32,668 bases of DNA from Syntrophomonadaceae bacterium (GCA_012718855.1 JAAYBS010000045.1:1-32668), one strand, 5' to 3'; numbered from the stretch's first letter, positions 16,447 through 24,594 are shown. Made by a program: numbers and translations. Notes: generated by a model from the letters alone, not told the origin.

Positions 16447-17391
16447 ATGGAACATTTATTTACCTGGAATTATCTAATTGCAATTTATCTTTTTACTGCC
16501 GGGCTTTCATCCGGGTCAGCTATTGTAGGAGCTATTGGTGATATCCTTGAAAATATGGATGATCGAATAAAACGGCTGGCAACCTATCTGGCGCCCTTTC
16601 CGGTTATGCTGGGATTGGTGGCACTGGTTGCTGATCTGCATCGTCCTTGGTATTTCTATAAGGTACTTATTAATTATCATATTACCTCAGTAATGTCATG
16701 GGGTGCATTCTTTCTGCTGGTATTTCCTATTATTGCAGTAATATTTGCTGTTATGGTGTATTTCAACTATAAGGGTATATTACGAAAACTGTTTGCCTGG
16801 TTGGAACTGGTACTTGGTCTGGCAATAGGAATTTATGCCGGTTTGCTTTTGGCTGCTATTTATAATAATCCGGTATGGAGTAATCCTTTAATAGCCTTTT
16901 TATTCTTTGTTTCAGCTATTTCAACCGGAATTTGTATGATAATTCTGGGGGGCAAATTATGGGATCAGGTTGAAGGTTTAATTAGAAAAATTATACCGGG
17001 CAGGTTCTTACCTGAAGTTAGATTATTAAATCTTGATCATCAGGCTATTCGCAGCCTCATTGGGGTAGATGCAGTTATTATAATTGTTGAGTTAATGGTT
17101 ATATCTACGCTGATAATCAGTTATATGCTACGTCCAACCGGTGATGTTGCACTGGGTGCATTTATAACTGGTGGATATTATTTATCATTCTGGATTGTCG
17201 TAGTTCTGTCAGGATTATGCTTACCGCTATTACTAGGTATAATGGAACTAAGAGATCGTTTTACGCATCGTACTAATGTAATAGTATCCTGGGTTGAACC
17301 TGTATTAGTCATAATTGGTGGATTTATGCTTCGCTGGGTGGTAGTATATGGAGGACAATTAGTGTATCCTATTCTGACTTACTATAAATAG
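16447..17391 (+). CDS. NrfD/PsrC-type membrane anchor subunit
   Basis: A polytopic protein of about 314 residues with around eight hydrophobic helices, starting HLFTWNYLIAIYLFTAGLSSGS as in NrfD/PsrC proteins. It anchors the FeS and catalytic subunits on the outer face of the membrane and exchanges electrons with the quinone pool. The track's GTG (16438) is the last part of the Shine-Dalgarno sequence AGGAGG itself. ATG 16447 has eight-base spacing and is the likely start. No haem-binding partner is encoded nearby, which fits the Psr/Phs-like plan. Confidence 0.92.
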   Translation: MEHLFTWNYLIAIYLFTAGLSSGSAIVGAIGDILENMDDRIKRLATYLAPFPVMLGLVALVADLHRPWYFYKVLINYHITSVMSWGAFFLLVFPIIAVIFAVMVYFNYKGILRKLFAWLELVLGLAIGIYAGLLLAAIYNNPVWSNPLIAFLFFVSAISTGICMIILGGKLWDQVEGLIRKIIPGRFLPEVRLLNLDHQAIRSLIGVDAVIIIVELMVISTLIISYMLRPTGDVALGAFITGGYYLSFWIVVVLSGLCLPLLLGIMELRDRFTHRTNVIVSWVEPVLVIIGGFMLRWVVVYGGQLVYPILTYYK

Positions 17392-17443
17392 ACCAATCTT
17401 TTCAGGATAACTGAGGCGGCAAATATAGAAATATTTATTCAAT

Positions 17444-17476
17444 ATAAATGAGGTGTCAGGGTGGCACCTCATTTAT
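17444..17476. terminator. Bidirectional hairpin terminator, reductase operon / lysR
   Basis: ATAAATGAGGTG pairs perfectly with CACCTCATTTAT (12 bp), and the inner bases TCA/TGG extend the stem to 15 pairs with one T-G wobble around a GGG loop. It lies between convergent genes and overlaps the last codons and stop of the LysR gene, so it can end transcripts from both sides. The flanking A/T-rich tails are only moderately T-rich. Confidence 0.8.
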
Positions 17477-18383
17477 TCCATGAAAAGCCGCTTCTTTTCG
17501 GATGAGTTAAAAAACTTATAAACTTTTCGGCCATCATTGAGGGCTCTTCATCATCACGGTATATCAGATTAATATCCACACTTAAATTATCAATTTCTTT
17601 AATTTTTACAATAGTTAATGAACCATTTGCCAATTCGTTTTCAACTGCAATTTTAGGTACGATTGATATTCCCATTCCACTCTCAATCGCCGCTTTTACT
17701 GAATGAATGCTGTTCATTTCAGAGACCAGATTAAATTCTTCCAGATTATAACCTGCCTTAGCAAAGGTATCATTAATAACATCGTAAACAGCAGCACCTT
17801 TTTCCCTCGTCACAAATGGTTTGCTCTTAAGCTCTTGCAGGCTGATCTTTTTTCGTATTCGCATATTATCATTAGTCGGAAAAACAAGTACTAGCGGTAT
17901 GCTGTCCAGATGAAAGACGGTTAAACCTGGTGTTATAACTGCTCCTTCTACAACTGCCAAATCGAGTTCTCGGTTTAAAACTTTGTTAATGGTTTCTTTG
18001 CTGTTGGAAATATTAAGTTTAATATTAGTCTCCGGATATTTTAACTTAAAGGCGCGCAAACTTGAGGGCATGGCAAAATTACCAGCAGTACAACTGGCGC
18101 CAATTGTCAAATTGGGAGGGGTTAAGTGAGTTAACTGGTGCAATTCATTATGCATATCCTGATGCAAAGCTATAAACTTGTCTGCATACTCAACAAAAAT
18201 TTTACCAGCTTCAGTTAACGTTACTCCATGTGTAGTACGGTGAAAAAATTTTACTCTGTAATAATCCTCCATGGCTTGAACTTTGCTGCTAATTGCTGGT
18301 TGGGATAGATGTAATAGTTTGGCTGCCTTTGAAAAGCTCCTGGTTTCAGCTATTACTGGAATTATTTCAAATTGACTTATCAT
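17469..18383 (-). CDS. LysR-family transcriptional regulator
   Basis: A 304-residue LysR regulator. The winged helix-turn-helix lies in residues of about 1-60 (SFSKAAKLLHLSQPAISSKVQAMED, then FHRTTHGVTLTEAG), followed by a linker helix and a two-lobed effector-binding domain from about residue 90. The length is typical. GGGGG stands seven bases before ATG. It converges on the reductase operon and diverges from topB, with a 201-base gap holding an inverted repeat. The regulated gene is unknown; the reductase operon is possible but its promoter is more than 5 kb away, so autoregulation or topB control is at least as likely. Confidence 0.93.
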   Translation of the reverse strand: MISQFEIIPVIAETRSFSKAAKLLHLSQPAISSKVQAMEDYYRVKFFHRTTHGVTLTEAGKIFVEYADKFIALHQDMHNELHQLTHLTPPNLTIGASCTAGNFAMPSSLRAFKLKYPETNIKLNISNSKETINKVLNRELDLAVVEGAVITPGLTVFHLDSIPLVLVFPTNDNMRIRKKISLQELKSKPFVTREKGAAVYDVINDTFAKAGYNLEEFNLVSEMNSIHSVKAAIESGMGISIVPKIAVENELANGSLTIVKIKEIDNLSVDINLIYRDDEEPSMMAEKFISFLTHPKRSGFSWNK

Positions 18384-18457
18384 TTATATACCCCCGGGCA
18401 TTTCTTTGTTAACATAAATATTTTTAGTTTTATCGAACCTTTATATTTAAATATAGC

Positions 18458-18477
18458 AGATATAAATGCATATATCT
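18458..18477. promoter_or_regulatory. Inverted repeat, possible LysR operator
   Basis: AGATATA-N6-TATATCT is a perfect 7-bp dyad in the lysR-topB divergent gap, 75 bases from the lysR start. It lies where LysR proteins bind their own upstream region. It is very AT-rich, so chance is a real alternative, and it does not show a clean T-N11-A centre. Confidence 0.3.
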
Positions 18478-18584
18478 ATTTCCTTAAAGTTATTGTCTAT
18501 TCGCAGTATATATTATTAATAACTATATAATCCGCTATAATGTAATAAGTTTGATTGCAGTTTTTAATATAAAGAGGTGAAAAC

Positions 18585-20642
18585 ATGAAGTCTCTGGTAC
18601 TGGCTGAAAAGCCCAGCGTTGGTCGGGAAATAGCCCGGGTACTTAAGTGTAATAACAAAGCCAAAGGTTATATAGAAGGTAATAACTATGTAGTTACCTG
18701 GGCACTTGGACATCTGGTAACTTTGGCTGAGCCTGATAATTATGACAGCAAATATAAACAATGGCGTATGGAGGATTTACCCATGCTGCCTGAAAAGATG
18801 AAACTAAAAGTTATTAAACAAACTTCTCATCAATATCAGGTGGTTAAAAATCTGATGAACCGAAACGATATCAATGAATTGATTATTGCTACTGATGCAG
18901 GCAGGGAAGGGGAATTGGTAGCCCGCTGGATCATGGATATGGCCAAATGGAAAAAACCCTTTAAAAGGTTATGGATATCATCCCAGACAGACCAGGCCAT
19001 CCGGGATGGATTTTCCAATCTGCAACCGGGTCCAGTTTATAATAACTTATACGATGCGGCAGTTTGCAGAGCCGAAGCAGATTGGCTGATTGGCCTGAAT
19101 GTAACCCGTACCCTGACCTGTAAATTTAATGCACAGCTTAATGCGGGACGTGTACAGACTCCGACTTTGGCACTTATAGTTAACCGGGAAGCCGAGATCA
19201 AAAAATTTAAACCGGTTGACTATTGGACCATACGGGCAGATTTTGGTGACTATTTTGGTGACTGGCGCGGCAATAAAGATGGTAAAATTAACGACTACAC
19301 AAAAGCACAGGAATTGGAAGCAAAATTTAAAGGCCAGCCAGGAATTATAAAAGATATAAAGACGGAGACTAAAAGTGAACCGCCTCCGCTGGCTTATGAT
19401 CTGACTGAATTACAGCGGGATGCAAATCGTCGTTACGGATGGTCGGCTCAAAAAACTTCTTCAGTATTACAGGACTTATATGAACAGCATAAGCTGGTTA
19501 CTTATCCTCGTACTGACTCCCGTTATATAACCAACGATATTGTCCCCACCCTGGGTATTCGTTTAAAAGCTATGGGGGTTGGACCTTATATGTCATTGGT
19601 CAAACCTTTATTGGGCAAAACCTTGAAACCGGGAAAACGTTTTGTGGATGACAGCAAAGTAACTGATCATCATGCTATTATTCCAACTGAACAACCCCTG
19701 AATTTATCTGTATTGAATGAAGATGAAAAGCGTCTCTATGATTTAATTGCCCGTCGTTTCATAGCTGTATTATATCCGCCGTTTAAGTATGACCAGACAA
19801 CTATCATTACTGAAATTGCCGGAGAAAAGTTTATTTCACGAGGAAAAGTTATAACGGATCGGGGATGGCGAGCCATACAAGCTGGCATTTCAGATAAAGA
19901 GAATGCCGATTCTGATGCAGAACCTGAACAAACTCTATCGCAGCATTCCATTAACGAACAGCTGGCTGTAAAAAAGATTAAGATAAACAATCACAAAACC
20001 AAACCACCAGCCCGTTATACGGAAGCCACCCTGCTGACGGCTATGGAACACAGCGGAAAATTTATAGAAGATGAAGAGTTACGCGAATCAATTAAAGGCA
20101 GCGGTTTGGGGACTCCAGCCACGAGGGCAGAAATAATTGAAAAGTTGATTCGAACCAGTTATATAGAAAGACATGGTAAGGAACTAATCCCAACTTCTAA
20201 GGGAATACAACTGGTTGACCTGGTTCCAACCGCATTGCGCTCACCGGAACTTACTGCCCAATGGGAACAGAGATTGACCAATATTTCTCGGGGCAAGGAA
20301 AAGAAAACTGTGTTTATTGCAGATATTCGCCAGGATACTATTGATTTGGTCAATGTAATAAAAACTGATACCAGTAGTTATCGAGCTGACAATGTTTCTA
20401 AAACCAAATGTCCCGCCTGTGGCAAAAATATGCTGCTCGTAAACGGCAAACGTGGAAAGGTGCTGGCCTGTCCGGATAGAAACTGTGGATATCGCCAGGA
20501 GGAGAATGAAGATATTTTCTCCCGCAAAGGAAATAGCCGTGCCACGCAAAGATTGATTGCCCAGTATAGTGATCAGGAAGAACTGGGAACCAGTCTGGGT
20601 GAAAAACTCAAAGCAGCTATGGAAAAGAAAAACTCAGGCTGA
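18585..20642 (+). CDS. topB: DNA topoisomerase III
   Basis: A 685-residue type IA topoisomerase, which passes single strands to decatenate DNA in the cytosol. The Toprim domain opens the protein (MKSLVLAEKPSVGREIA; ATDAGREGELVARW near 102-115 with acidic metal ligands). The catalytic Tyr is at about 307 in LVTYPRTDSRY, followed by DHHAIIPTE and GLGTPATRAEIIEKL. The C terminus keeps one zinc-finger-like block (CPACGKNMLLVNGKRGKVLACPDRNC), as in Firmicutes TopB. The ATG follows AAAGAGGTG. The gene is intact. Its stop codon is the left edge of the compositionally different island 20643-22057. Confidence 0.96.
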   Translation: MKSLVLAEKPSVGREIARVLKCNNKAKGYIEGNNYVVTWALGHLVTLAEPDNYDSKYKQWRMEDLPMLPEKMKLKVIKQTSHQYQVVKNLMNRNDINELIIATDAGREGELVARWIMDMAKWKKPFKRLWISSQTDQAIRDGFSNLQPGPVYNNLYDAAVCRAEADWLIGLNVTRTLTCKFNAQLNAGRVQTPTLALIVNREAEIKKFKPVDYWTIRADFGDYFGDWRGNKDGKINDYTKAQELEAKFKGQPGIIKDIKTETKSEPPPLAYDLTELQRDANRRYGWSAQKTSSVLQDLYEQHKLVTYPRTDSRYITNDIVPTLGIRLKAMGVGPYMSLVKPLLGKTLKPGKRFVDDSKVTDHHAIIPTEQPLNLSVLNEDEKRLYDLIARRFIAVLYPPFKYDQTTIITEIAGEKFISRGKVITDRGWRAIQAGISDKENADSDAEPEQTLSQHSINEQLAVKKIKINNHKTKPPARYTEATLLTAMEHSGKFIEDEELRESIKGSGLGTPATRAEIIEKLIRTSYIERHGKELIPTSKGIQLVDLVPTALRSPELTAQWEQRLTNISRGKEKKTVFIADIRQDTIDLVNVIKTDTSSYRADNVSKTKCPACGKNMLLVNGKRGKVLACPDRNCGYRQEENEDIFSRKGNSRATQRLIAQYSDQEELGTSLGEKLKAAMEKKNSG

Positions 20643-20666
20643 CCACTGGTCTTGGAAAGCCCCTAT

Positions 20667-20699
20667 GTGGCCACTACTGCCAGAAGGCATAAAGGCCAC
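20667..20699. repeat. Nested hairpin downstream of topB
   Basis: GTGGCC (20667-20672) pairs with GGCCAC (20694-20699), and inside them TGCC-AGAA-GGCA makes a second short stem. CCCCTATGTGGC and CCCCATGTGGC occur at the start of the element and again about 50 bases on. It could act as a topB terminator or transcript stabiliser, but there is no T-run. Confidence 0.4.
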
Positions 20700-20814
20700 A
20701 GAAGAACTATCCCCATGTGGCTCCTAAAGCAACAAAATGCCGCTTTGGCTTCCCTTTCCGAACAGCCGATCCGGCTTGCAAAGCGTGAAAGAGATCGCTC
20801 GTACACGGCATGAT

Positions 20815-20828
20815 GCTTCGATAGAAGC
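20815..20828. terminator. Small hairpin after the thioesterase gene
   Basis: GCTTC-GATA-GAAGC is a perfect 5-bp stem with a four-base loop, 11 bases past the stop of the minus-strand thioesterase gene. It lacks a downstream T-run in either direction, so termination is uncertain. Confidence 0.25.
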
Positions 20829-20839
20829 GATGATGGGGT

Positions 20840-21253
20840 TTACTTTTCGGTGCGAAGCGTCATGCAGGTGCTGGTGGCAAACGCAACCAGATTCCCAGCC
20901 TCATCGAATACCTCGCACTGAGCCAGGCCGATTTTCCCGCCGGAACGAAGGGTTTTGCCAACAAACCGCAGCATTCCCTGCCGGACAGGCCTCAGGAAAT
21001 TTACCTTTACTTCGATGGTTGTGTAGAATTCTCCTTGATTGAGGGTTGTTAAATAGGCCGAGGCCATAGCGGCGTCCGCTACCGTAGTAATGATCCCGCC
21101 CTGCACCATACCGGCCGGATTCGTATGTTCAGTCTGCGCTTCATATTCCAGTGTGACTTCGCCGACCCGAAAATCCGTCGCCCTGAAGCCCAGAAGATCG
21201 GCAACCGGCGCTGTTGGCATCTGTCCTTGTTTCGCAAGTTCAAGATAATACAT
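20840..21253 (-). CDS. PaaI/YdiI-type hotdog-fold acyl-CoA thioesterase
   Basis: A hotdog-fold protein of about 137 residues that likely hydrolyses an acyl- or aryl-CoA thioester in the cytosol. The central helix region HTNPAGMVQGGIITTVADAAMASA is the PaaI-family motif (Asn and Gly-rich segment before the hotdog helix, with acidic Asp in ADAAM), followed by VKVNFLRPVRQG. The track start (TTG 21268) lies in the Shine-Dalgarno sequence. ATG 21253 follows GGAGG by about nine bases and gives MYYLELAKQ. It lies downstream of a TetR gene on the same strand, with an ACTAGT-core palindrome between them. The base composition differs from neighbours outside the island. Confidence 0.87.
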   Translation of the reverse strand: MYYLELAKQGQMPTAPVADLLGFRATDFRVGEVTLEYEAQTEHTNPAGMVQGGIITTVADAAMASAYLTTLNQGEFYTTIEVKVNFLRPVRQGMLRFVGKTLRSGGKIGLAQCEVFDEAGNLVAFATSTCMTLRTEK

Positions 21254-21373
21254 TTCCTTTACCTCCAATAACGATCTTTCGACATTACGTTCAACCGGTT
21301 TTTTTATCCATTTGAAAACATTTACATCCTTCGCTTCCTTTGATTAGATGGCGCAGCGATAGGCCTGCCGCCA

Positions 21374-21391
21374 CTATTTACTAGTTGGTAG
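21374..21391. promoter_or_regulatory. Candidate TetR operator before the thioesterase
   Basis: CTA-TTT-ACTAGT-TGG-TAG is a symmetric element with an ACTAGT core, about 120 bases upstream of the thioesterase start and just after the TetR stop. The TetR gene has a CTACTAGTAG palindrome directly upstream of its own start. The shared core suggests one regulator acting on both, although the flanks differ. Confidence 0.4.
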
Positions 21392-21414
21392 ATACCTTAA
21401 AAAAACGTCCTATT

Positions 21415-21975
21415 TCAGGGTTTTAAAATCTGTCTCATCAACACATCGATCACTGATTTTCGGAGGTCTTCCTTTAAAGCCCGCGAATACTGCAGCGCAC
21501 CTTTTAGCGACGTCAGCATCAGTGCGGCGTATTCTCTCGCGGTGCCTTTGAACTCGAACACGCCCTCATCCAGTCCCTGCTGCAGAATCGCGGTCAGACT
21601 GTCGAGTTCGAGTGCGGAAAGCCGCTGCAATTCGGCTTTCATCGCTTCAGGGATGACATTATACGCGGCTTGAAGCGAGGAAACCGGGCAGATCATTTCG
21701 CCCGGATTACTAATAAGAACCGCCTTAACATATAGAGACAGCATTTCGGTTGGGCTTTGACGCTGTGCAATGATTGCATTCAGCAACTGACTGCGCTCGC
21801 CAACCATCTTCAGCACGGCTATTCCGAGATCTTCCTTGCTGGGAAAATAGTAATGAATACTCGCCTTCGTAATACCCACTATTTCGGAAAGATCGCTATA
21901 GCTGAAGCTGTCGAACCCCGACTGCTGGATTAGTTGTAAAGCGGTATCAAGAATTTGCTGCCGTTTGTTTTCCAT
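21415..21975 (-). CDS. TetR/AcrR-family transcriptional repressor
   Basis: A 186-residue regulator. The N-terminal DNA-binding domain is typical: ILDTALQLIQQSGFDSFSYSDLSEIVGITKASIHYYFPSKEDL (residues of about 8-50). The C-terminal helical ligand domain has Cys in MICPVSSLQAAYNVIP, the form seen in the YcdC/AcuR-like TetR_C groups. A ligand cannot be assigned; an acyl-CoA or aromatic compound would suit the thioesterase downstream. The Shine-Dalgarno sequence is weak (AAAGG only one base from ATG). A perfect CTACTAGTAG palindrome lies 15 bases upstream of the start, which fits autorepression. Confidence 0.92.
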   Translation of the reverse strand: MENKRQQILDTALQLIQQSGFDSFSYSDLSEIVGITKASIHYYFPSKEDLGIAVLKMVGERSQLLNAIIAQRQSPTEMLSLYVKAVLISNPGEMICPVSSLQAAYNVIPEAMKAELQRLSALELDSLTAILQQGLDEGVFEFKGTAREYAALMLTSLKGALQYSRALKEDLRKSVIDVLMRQILKP

Positions 21976-21989
21976 GCCTTTATACTAAT

Positions 21990-21999
21990 CTACTAGTAG
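21990..21999. promoter_or_regulatory. Palindrome upstream of tetR, likely autorepression operator
   Basis: CTACTAGTAG is a perfect 10-bp palindrome directly upstream of the TetR start, where TetR repressors bind their own promoter. The same ACTAGT core recurs at 21374-21391 before the downstream gene. Confidence 0.5.
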
Positions 22000-22057
22000 G
22001 ATGGTTTGCAAGCGCTTTTTTTCGTCCTTTTTCAGTGGTCTCGGACGGTTCTACTGG

Positions 22058-23479
22058 TCAGATTTTACTGCGTTTATAACCACGTACGTTTTGTTCTAAT
22101 AGTTCACCTAATTGGAATATGGCGTCCTCATTGCCTGTCCGACTGATAATCTGCAAACCAATAGGAAGACCGTCATCGTCAACCCCGACTGGAATTATAA
22201 GGGCGGGAAGTCCCCAGGCGTTTACAAAAGCCACAAAAGGTAAATACCGTTTGAAAGAAAAGGTAAGGGAAAATATTTCATCAATTACTTTCCCGTGGGG
22301 TGGTGCTGCTCGATGATAGACGGGGAGAATCAGAAGTCGGTTTTCAAAATAGTCGTCTAAAGCTCGGTCCCCCTGAGTTAAAAATCTTTCTATTTGAGCA
22401 AGTTTGCGCTTACCAGGGTTACTAATTCGTGCTGCCACTAATACCCAGGTAAAATAACGATGATAATCTGATGAGTTAAACATTCTTTCGAGGCAATACT
22501 CTTTAAGCGGGTAAAGCGCTTTTCCTCCGGCAGCAATTTCTTCCATTTCACGGCTACCACCAATCGCCATAAGGCTCTGCCAAAGTTCCGCTGATTCTTT
22601 TAGGTAGGGTGGCTGTTCATCAACTACAGGAAAATCAGCTGACAAGATAGTGCTGACTTTTGTTATAGCTCTTCCGGTACCAGGATTAACCGGATAAAAA
22701 AGACTTTGACGGGGGATGACTATCGTAAACTGACTGATATCCTTTTTATCGGGTTCTTTAAAAGCCACAATATCATTAATCAGACGGGCATCCCTAACAG
22801 ATTTAGCCAAAGCACCTATTCCCTCCATACGTGCCTTTAATGGATGAGTCTGAAAGGGGAAATGTCCAACCAGAGATGCTTGACCGTTTCCAGTTTTAAA
22901 GCCAATTACCCCGTTAAAATGACTGGGAAAACGAATAGAACCGCCAATGTCTGAACCTAATCCGACAGCAGCACCTCCGGATGCTATCAGGGCACCTTCA
23001 CCGCCGCTGGAACCGCCTGTTGTCCTATCGAGACCCCAGGGGTTATTAGTTCGCCCATATAATTTATTATCAGTTTCCTGGCAGTAACATAGTACCGGAG
23101 TATTGGTTTTACCTAAAATAATAGCCCCTTCTCTTTTCAAGCTGGCTACCGCATCTGCATCTCTAGTTTCAACCAGGTTTTTACGATTGGGAAGTCCTGC
23201 GGTAGTTTTCATACCGGCTACATGAAAAGATTCTTTCATACTGATAGGTACGCCAAACAGACGACCTTTTGCATCTATGGGACTGGAACGTAAAATATCA
23301 TCAGCTGTTTTTGCTTCCAGACGGGCTTCCTCAAATCTATCTTCCACCAGACAATTAACCCTGGGGTTAATCTTTTTTAATCTATTAATATATGTTTCCG
23401 TAACTTCAAATGATGACAGTTCACCTTGTTTTATCTTTTCAGCAATACTGGTCGCATCCATATCAAGAATGAAAGGCAT
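22058..23479 (-). CDS. Amidase (amidase-signature family)
   Basis: An amidase-signature hydrolase of about 473 residues, cytosolic, that cleaves a carboxamide or related C-N bond. The Ser-cisSer-Lys triad is visible: Lys in GVPISMKESFHV, the cis-Ser in TTGGSSGGEGALIASGG, and the nucleophile Ser in GSDIGGSIRFPS. GVDDDGLPIGLQIIS near the C terminus is also conserved. No GatC or GatB gene is adjacent, so a stand-alone amidase is more likely than GatA. The track's GTG (23488) sits beside the Shine-Dalgarno sequence. ATG 23479 is eight bases from GGAG and is preferred. A 9-bp inverted repeat lies immediately upstream. It diverges from a crotonase-family gene. Confidence 0.92.
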   Translation of the reverse strand: MPFILDMDATSIAEKIKQGELSSFEVTETYINRLKKINPRVNCLVEDRFEEARLEAKTADDILRSSPIDAKGRLFGVPISMKESFHVAGMKTTAGLPNRKNLVETRDADAVASLKREGAIILGKTNTPVLCYCQETDNKLYGRTNNPWGLDRTTGGSSGGEGALIASGGAAVGLGSDIGGSIRFPSHFNGVIGFKTGNGQASLVGHFPFQTHPLKARMEGIGALAKSVRDARLINDIVAFKEPDKKDISQFTIVIPRQSLFYPVNPGTGRAITKVSTILSADFPVVDEQPPYLKESAELWQSLMAIGGSREMEEIAAGGKALYPLKEYCLERMFNSSDYHRYFTWVLVAARISNPGKRKLAQIERFLTQGDRALDDYFENRLLILPVYHRAAPPHGKVIDEIFSLTFSFKRYLPFVAFVNAWGLPALIIPVGVDDDGLPIGLQIISRTGNEDAIFQLGELLEQNVRGYKRSKI

Positions 23480-23498
23480 GATAGTCACTCCATTTCAA

Positions 23499-23525
23499 AT
23501 ATATTGGGTTATATCGCCAATATAT
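23499..23525. promoter_or_regulatory. Perfect inverted repeat upstream of the amidase
   Basis: ATATATTGG-N9-CCAATATAT has two perfect 9-base arms and ends six bases before the GGAG of the amidase ribosome binding site. Its place between promoter and start codon suits a repressor site. No regulator gene is adjacent. Confidence 0.5.
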
Positions 23526-23583
23526 CATATATACTATAGATAAGGTTTAATTTGATGATAAATTAATTAATTGGATAATCTTA

Positions 23584-23603
23584 TCAGGTTTTACTTGACC
23601 TGA
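23584..23603. promoter_or_regulatory. Inverted repeat over a possible -35 of the crotonase gene
   Basis: TCAGGT-N8-ACCTGA has 6-base perfect arms. It overlaps TTGACC (23595-23600), a good -35-like hexamer pointing toward the crotonase gene, though the -10 at the right distance is weak. It differs in sequence from the repeat near the amidase, so a second regulator may be involved. Confidence 0.35.
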
Positions 23604-23654
23604 GTTTGATAGTGTATTAAACATAAGTAAAAGGGAATCGGAGGGGACTATAAT

Positions 23655-24443
23655 ATGAGTAATAAAACCGTATCGGTGGAAAAAGACGGACATGTACTGT
23701 TAATTGGCATGAATCGACCGGAAAAACGTAATGCTCTTAGTCTGGACATGTACTGGGAAGTAGCGGCTGCTTATGGTGAGCTGCATAATGATCCGGAATT
23801 ACGCTGTGGTTTGTTGTTTGCCCATGGTGATCATTTTACGGCCGGTCTGGATTTGGTGCAGTGGGCAGGTGTATTTGCCGAAGGTAAATTTCCGGATTTA
23901 CCGGAAGGTTTTATTGACCCATTCGGCCTGGATGAAGACAAACGTCTGAGCAAACCTCTGGTAATGGCTGCACAGGGAATTTGTTATACTATTGGTTTTG
24001 AATTTTTGCTGGCAACTGATGTAAGAGTTGCGGCCTCTGATCTTCGTCTGGGGCAGATTGAGGTAACCCGCGGCATTTATCCGGTAGGTGGTGCAACCGT
24101 TCGTATGTATCAGGAAATGGGATGGGGTAATGCCATGCGTTATCTATTAACCGGTGATGAAATATCTGCTCAGGAAGCTTATCGCATGGGTCTGGTTCAG
24201 GAAGTCACTGAGCCGGGTAAGCAATTTGACCGGGCACTGGAGATTGCAAAACGCATATCCATGCAGGCTCCGCTGGGAGTTCAAGCTGCATTACGCTCGG
24301 CCCGCATTGCCAGAGTAGAAGGGAACAAAGCAGCTTTAGCCCAACTTATGCCAGATATTATGCCTATCATGAAAAGTGAGGATGCTGCCGAAGGAGTTCA
24401 GGCATTTATAGAACGACGTCAGGCTAACTTCAAGGGGCGGTAA
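23655..24443 (+). CDS. Enoyl-CoA hydratase/isomerase (crotonase) family protein
   Basis: A 262-residue crotonase-fold enzyme acting on acyl-CoA. The oxyanion-hole segments are HFTAGLDLVQW (about 58-68) and YTIGFEFLLATDVRVA. Glu in GFEF and Glu in GQIEVTRGIYPVGGAT occupy the positions of the two catalytic Glu of rat crotonase (E144, E164), so hydratase activity is plausible, though isomerases and hydrolases share the fold. The start is ATG after GGAGGGGA. It diverges from the amidase gene. No other beta-oxidation genes are in view, and the nearby PaaI thioesterase belongs to the foreign-looking island. Confidence 0.92.
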   Translation: MSNKTVSVEKDGHVLLIGMNRPEKRNALSLDMYWEVAAAYGELHNDPELRCGLLFAHGDHFTAGLDLVQWAGVFAEGKFPDLPEGFIDPFGLDEDKRLSKPLVMAAQGICYTIGFEFLLATDVRVAASDLRLGQIEVTRGIYPVGGATVRMYQEMGWGNAMRYLLTGDEISAQEAYRMGLVQEVTEPGKQFDRALEIAKRISMQAPLGVQAALRSARIARVEGNKAALAQLMPDIMPIMKSEDAAEGVQAFIERRQANFKGR

Positions 24444-24594
24444 TCTATTCATTTATCAAAAACTTCATCAGATGAGATATAATTATATTTAAAATGACGG
24501 GGGACTGCGACAAGGATAACTTGACCGGTTCCCTGAATGTTTATTGAATGCGATAACACGGCAGTTTAATTATTATCATCCCGGAGGATAATAT

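Larger units (their letters stand above)
20643..22057. mobile_element. GC-richer island (thioesterase + TetR), likely acquired
   Basis: A 1.4-kb block between the convergent stop codons of topB and the amidase. One counted 60-base stretch is 52% GC, against 33% in a stretch of topB. Codon use changes with it. Both flanking genes end in the same sequence, CTGACCA-n-T-n-G, in opposite orientation (20639-20645 and 22055-22061 inverted). A second 8-base match, GACCACTG (20641-20648) and CAGTGGTC (22033-22040), is also inverted. No transposase, integrase or target duplication is seen, so the mechanism is unknown and the edge matches may be chance. Confidence 0.4.

Noticed and set aside
20737-21042. 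101-residue plus-strand ORF in the island
   Set aside because: It mostly runs antisense to the well-supported thioesterase gene; its composition is explained by the GC-rich complement, and it has no ribosome site.
22058-23479. Amidase as GatA of the Glu-tRNA amidotransferase
   Set aside because: No gatC or gatB lies beside it, and it stands alone between a foreign-looking island and a divergent crotonase gene.
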